DNA of 64,000 bases from Polyangiaceae bacterium. GTDB lineage: Bacteria; Myxococcota_A; Polyangia; Polyangiales; Polyangiaceae. Positions 60,884 to 64,000 of the stretch are shown here, piece by piece (position 1 is the stretch's first letter; each line of letters starts with the position of its first letter). Both the position numbers and the translations under genes were made by a program. The stretch lies in the NCBI GenBank assembly GCA_016715885.1, contig JADJXL010000020.1, positions 868,001-932,000 on the forward strand, given 5' to 3'. The notes beneath the pieces were generated by a model. That model was not told where the DNA came from, searched no databases, and saw nothing but the letters and a program-made list of their open reading frames with translations.

Positions 60884-61237
60884 TCAAGCCGCGCTGGTTC
60901 CTTCGCGACCGTACACGTCTTCGAGACGCACGACGTCATCGAGCTCGGGCGTCGACACTTCGATCACGTCGACGTCCGTCACGGCGATCATGCGGTGAAT
61001 GGTTCCTGGCCGAACGTGAAACACGTCGCCCTTGACCATGCGGCGCTTCTCGATCGCTTCGCTCGGTCCCACCTCGAGATCCATCTCTCCAGACTGAATC
61101 AGGAGTGTCTCTTCCTTGACGCGGTGGTACTGACGAGACAATCGATGTCCTGCCAGAATGTGCAGCAGTTTGCCCACGTAGCGGGGAGTTTCGGCCCAGA
61201 TGAGCTCGTGTCCCCACGGCTTGTCGACCCGACGCAT
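60884..61237 (-). CDS. mannose-6-phosphate isomerase-like cupin
   Basis: 117 residues, a single cupin barrel. It starts RRVDKPWGHELIW, the classic type II PMI/GMP cupin opening, and has the metal histidines in SRQYHRVKEETL near 35 and HVRPGTIHRM near 74. Such short cupins act as mannose or sugar-nucleotide-related isomerase modules. There is no nucleotidyltransferase half, so it is a stand-alone cupin. Divergent from the pseudouridine synthase gene. Confidence 0.85.
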   Translation of the reverse strand: MRRVDKPWGHELIWAETPRYVGKLLHILAGHRLSRQYHRVKEETLLIQSGEMDLEVGPSEAIEKRRMVKGDVFHVRPGTIHRMIAVTDVDVIEVSTPELDDVVRLEDVYGREGTSAA

Positions 61238-61292
61238 GTTGCGTGCTTACCACGAGCGGGCGGATTAGGCAGCGCAAGGAGAAGGGCCCCTC

Positions 61293-62255
61293 ATGGAAGA
61301 GCGGCTGCAAAAAATCATCGCCCGATCGGGGCTGACATCACGACGCGCCGCGGAAGACTTGATCACCGCCGGCCGAGTCCGCGTGAACGGACGCATCATC
61401 ACGGAGCTCGGCGCCAAGGCCGACCCGCGCAAGGACCGTATCGAAGTTGACGGAACGCGGCTCGTCGCCGAGCCTTTCGTGTACCTCGTCCTTCACAAGC
61501 CGAAGAACGTCGTCTCGACGCTTCGCGATCCCGAGGGTCGCCCGACCGTGGGCGAATACGTGCGAGGTGTCGGGGCCCGCGTGTATCCCATCGGGCGCCT
61601 CGACTTCGCCACGAGCGGCGTTCTGCTCATGACCAACGACGGCGACTTTTCCAACGGACTGCTGCATCCGCGCGGCGGCGTGCCCAAGACGTACATCGTC
61701 AAAGTTCACGGCATCATGGATGAACAAGACGTGCTCGTGTGGCGCAAAGGTGTCGAGCTCGAGGACGGCAAGACGCTGCCGGCCGATGTGCACGTCCTCC
61801 GGCACGAGGGCGACAAGACGTGGCTCGAAGTCACGCTCCGCGAAGGGCGAAACCAGCAAATTCGTCGTATGGGTGATGCGACGCGTTTTCCAGTCATGCG
61901 TTTGGCTCGCACAAGCTTCGCGGGCGTCACGTCCGAAGGACTGTTGCCCGGAAAGTGGCGGCTGCTCACGGTCGACGAGCTGATGGAGATTCGAAAGCAG
62001 TTCGGTGTACCGAGGCGAGTGAAAGCAGCAGCCGCACAGCAGGATCTCTCGCGCCTGCAGAGTCGACCTCGCCCTACTGCGCGCGCGCCGCGTGGCCGCA
62101 GCGACGAAGAGCGTTCGCCTCGACAAACAAGCAAGGCTCCGCGCCATCCAGCAAGCAAGGGCGCCGCTCCGCGTCCACGCACCGATGACGAACGACCGAA
62201 ACGAGGCCCGACCAATCGACAAGCCTCCACAAGGCCGCGCCGAGACCGCCCGTAG
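61293..62255 (+). CDS. RsuA/RluB-family pseudouridine synthase
   Basis: 320 residues. An S4 RNA-binding domain (about 1-60: LQKIIARSGLTSRRAAEDL) is followed by the catalytic domain with GRLDFATSGVLLMTNDG near 107 (catalytic Asp). The C-terminal 80 residues are a basic, low-complexity tail (Arg/Lys/Pro-rich) likely to bind RNA. The family modifies 23S (RluB) or 16S (RsuA) rRNA; which site is not decidable, though the length favours RluB. Confidence 0.9.
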   Translation: MEERLQKIIARSGLTSRRAAEDLITAGRVRVNGRIITELGAKADPRKDRIEVDGTRLVAEPFVYLVLHKPKNVVSTLRDPEGRPTVGEYVRGVGARVYPIGRLDFATSGVLLMTNDGDFSNGLLHPRGGVPKTYIVKVHGIMDEQDVLVWRKGVELEDGKTLPADVHVLRHEGDKTWLEVTLREGRNQQIRRMGDATRFPVMRLARTSFAGVTSEGLLPGKWRLLTVDELMEIRKQFGVPRRVKAAAAQQDLSRLQSRPRPTARAPRGRSDEERSPRQTSKAPRHPASKGAAPRPRTDDERPKRGPTNRQASTRPRRDRP

Positions 62256-62273
62256 GGCTTGGACAAACCGTCG

Positions 62274-63437
62274 CTAAAGCTGCGAAAAACGCCCCGTACG
62301 AAACGAAGCTTCGAGAAGCTGCGCGACGCGCTTCTCGAGTTCTCGTGCGCGCGGATCGGTCACGGACGCGAGCGCCGTCTTGATTTCGCCGAGCGCCTTC
62401 AACTGGCTGAAGAGCTGCACGTCGCCGAGCGCAGCACCACCTGTGAGCAGTTGGCGAATGCGATCGATCTCGGCCGCGAGCGCATCGACGCCGACACCGA
62501 GCGCTCCGACGCGACGTCGATCCGGGTGTTCCCGGAAAAACGCTTCGAGCACGGGCTGCACCACACCTTCCAAAATCGCGGCTTGATCTTGGTTGTTCCA
62601 AATGTGTTTGAGCACAAAGAAATCGCTCGGGTCGGTCGTCGAGCGTCCGTCGAGATAAGCACTGGCTGCGAACAGCTTGAGCATCTTCACGACGCGGCGA
62701 TCGGAGAGGGAAATGCCCTCGGCCCTGATCTGAAAAACGATGCCCTTGTAGGCAGACAAGAAGCTGTCGGAGAAGTTCATCCTTCCGCCGAAGCTCTTGC
62801 CCAAGTCCGCAAGTTCTCGTGCTGCAACGACCGGTCGAAGCCCTTCGCCGGACATCTGACGGATCTCGTGCTGGATGCCGCGCTGGAGCAATTCGTTGAA
62901 GTGATACGCGTCGAGGTTGTCCGAGTGCACGCGGAGGAGAAAGCGGTCGAAGATGGCGTTGAGCGTTTCGTCTCCGGGCACTTCGTTCGACGCGGCGAAC
63001 ACGCTGATGAGCGGACAGCGCATGACCTTGCCGCCGCTCGTGAACTTGCGTTCGTTGAGCAGCGTGAGCAGCGTATTGAGGATGGCGCTGTTCGCCTTGA
63101 AGACTTCGTCGAGAAAAACGATCTCGGCTTCGGGCAGCATGCCTTGCGTGTTGCGACGGTAGGTGCCTTCGCGGAAGGCAACGATGTCGACCGGTCCGAA
63201 GATCTCGTTCGGTTCCGTAAAACGCGTGAGCAAGTACTCGAAGTACTGCGCTTGCATGAGCTCGGCGAGCGACCGGATGAGGGCGCTTTTTGCAGTGCCC
63301 GGTGGGCCGAGCAAAGCGCAGTGTTCACCGGCGACGACCGAGATCATCAGCAGACGAATGATTTCGTCTTTGCCGAGAAATTGTCGTTCGAGTGTGTTGG
63401 CGAGTTGCCTGAGTCGCTCGTGCAGAGGCGCGGACAT
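62274..63437 (-). CDS. MoxR-family AAA+ ATPase (RavA-like)
   Basis: About 387 residues from the ATG at 63437; longer in-frame starts reach 63548. Walker A is LLGPPGTAKSAL near 40-51 and Walker B is EIVFLDEVFKANS near 105-117. The AAA lid follows. The family works as a chaperone on VWA-containing partners; the usual VWA gene is not in the window. Downstream of it lie the tRNA genes. Confidence 0.9.
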   Translation of the reverse strand: MSAPLHERLRQLANTLERQFLGKDEIIRLLMISVVAGEHCALLGPPGTAKSALIRSLAELMQAQYFEYLLTRFTEPNEIFGPVDIVAFREGTYRRNTQGMLPEAEIVFLDEVFKANSAILNTLLTLLNERKFTSGGKVMRCPLISVFAASNEVPGDETLNAIFDRFLLRVHSDNLDAYHFNELLQRGIQHEIRQMSGEGLRPVVAARELADLGKSFGGRMNFSDSFLSAYKGIVFQIRAEGISLSDRRVVKMLKLFAASAYLDGRSTTDPSDFFVLKHIWNNQDQAAILEGVVQPVLEAFFREHPDRRRVGALGVGVDALAAEIDRIRQLLTGGAALGDVQLFSQLKALGEIKTALASVTDPRARELEKRVAQLLEASFRTGRFSQL

Positions 63438-63556
63438 CGCACTCGGATGCGTACCACAACGCGCGCAGCAGCCGGATGCGATTGTGCGGGGCGAATTGAA
63501 TGCCGACGCGGATGGGAAAGTGGGGCGTCGGAAAACGTTGGTCGTCAAATGAAAAC

Positions 63557-63583
63557 TACCCGGGCGTGAGAACGCACCGGGTA
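63557..63583 (-). terminator. terminator hairpin after the tRNA genes
   Basis: An 11-bp stem (63557-63567 with 63572-63583, one bulged A) with a 4-nt loop, followed on the minus strand by TTTT. It is placed just past the 3-prime end of the first tRNA-Gly and probably ends the tRNA transcript. Confidence 0.8.
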
Positions 63584-63593
63584 ATTTTGCGAC

Positions 63594-63669
<76 letters not shown>

Positions 63670-63701
63670 AGTATGGCTGCATTATACTGCGAATTTTCGA
63701 G

Positions 63702-63773
<72 letters not shown>

Positions 63774-64000
63774 AAAAGGCTGTCTTAGGGCGCGTCCTGA
63801 CGGGTACATCAGGACAATCCTTACGAGCGCCTTGCCACGGACTGAAGCACTGCTTCAACCGAGGCGGGCCATTCCTACTAGCGGTTGTCGAAACTGTCAA
63901 GGGCTGCGCCCAAGGCGTTTGCTTCTTTGAATTCCAGGAGTATCTTGTTCGGGCCGCTGCATCGGACGGCCTGACCGGAGCGCAACTCCGGGGCCTCATG
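63774..64000. other. right-hand end, no gene recognised
   Basis: About 227 bp after the second tRNA. It should contain the tRNA promoter region on the minus strand, and possibly the edge of another gene beyond the window. No frame or RNA fold was convincing. Confidence 0.4.

Noticed and set aside
63774..64000. A mobile element next to the tRNA genes
   Set aside because: No integrase, direct repeat or tRNA fragment is seen inside the window.

Overview
The window is chromosomal DNA from a high-GC Gram-negative bacterium, almost certainly a myxobacterium (Myxococcota, probably the Polyangiales/Sorangium side). The signs are three Hanks-type Ser/Thr kinases and a PP2C phosphatase within 15 kb, many Ala/Pro/Ser-rich lipoproteins, a kinase fused to an ATPase and TPRs, FHA and formylglycine-enzyme-like secreted proteins, and a conserved core (fab cluster, lepA, def, nrdR-ribD, pyrRB) laid out as in Deltaproteobacteria. 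Family names come from motifs read in the translations; no database search was possible.

1-15.1 kb is a signalling and envelope region. It holds a partial secreted protein, a membrane Ser/Thr kinase, a DUF3592-like membrane protein, an AftB-like GT-C glycosyltransferase, a phytoene-desaturase-like oxidoreductase, an exported hydrolase-like protein, a PP2C phosphatase, a 1436-residue kinase/cyclase-like/ATPase/TPR regulator, a lipoprotein, and a kinase with a cyclase-like tail. 15.5-20.6 kb is one 1702-codon gene that joins a metallophosphoesterase, WD40 repeats, a Roc GTPase with COR-like segment, a zinc ribbon and a second metallophosphoesterase. It is the most unusual gene in the window. 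20.6-34.6 kb is accessory metabolism and envelope: a CE1/PHB-depolymerase-like esterase, a VWA-like lipoprotein, a pterin pair (PTPS/QueD-like and an SDR), a cytochrome P450, an alpha/beta hydrolase, an OprP-like porin, MtnB, a D-aminoacylase-like amidohydrolase, an FGE-like protein, a stand-alone metallophosphoesterase and a cold-shock protein.

34.9-48.3 kb is mostly core: an FHA protein fused to a degenerate CpaF-like ATPase, def, then on the minus strand the run yceD-rpmF-fabH-fabD-fabG-acpP-fabF-nrdR-ribD (no plsX), and on the plus strand a GT-C membrane protein and pyrR-pyrB. 48.3-53.1 kb is an accessory island. It has an OLD/RecF-type ATPase with a TOPRIM-like partner (defence candidate), a 41-42 bp minisatellite, a small protein overlapping a MNT-fold nucleotidyltransferase (toxin-antitoxin-like), and two divergent ECF sigma factors without visible anti-sigma genes.

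53.2-64 kb returns to core and housekeeping: an M16 protease pair, a lipoprotein, lepA, a ribbon-helix-helix protein, two tandem lipoproteins with Asp-rich calcium-type repeats, a cupin, an RsuA/RluB-type pseudouridine synthase, a MoxR/RavA ATPase and two identical tRNA-Gly(GCC) genes. Several convergent gene pairs are separated by long nested palindromes, and one intergenic repeat occurs twice in opposite orientation.
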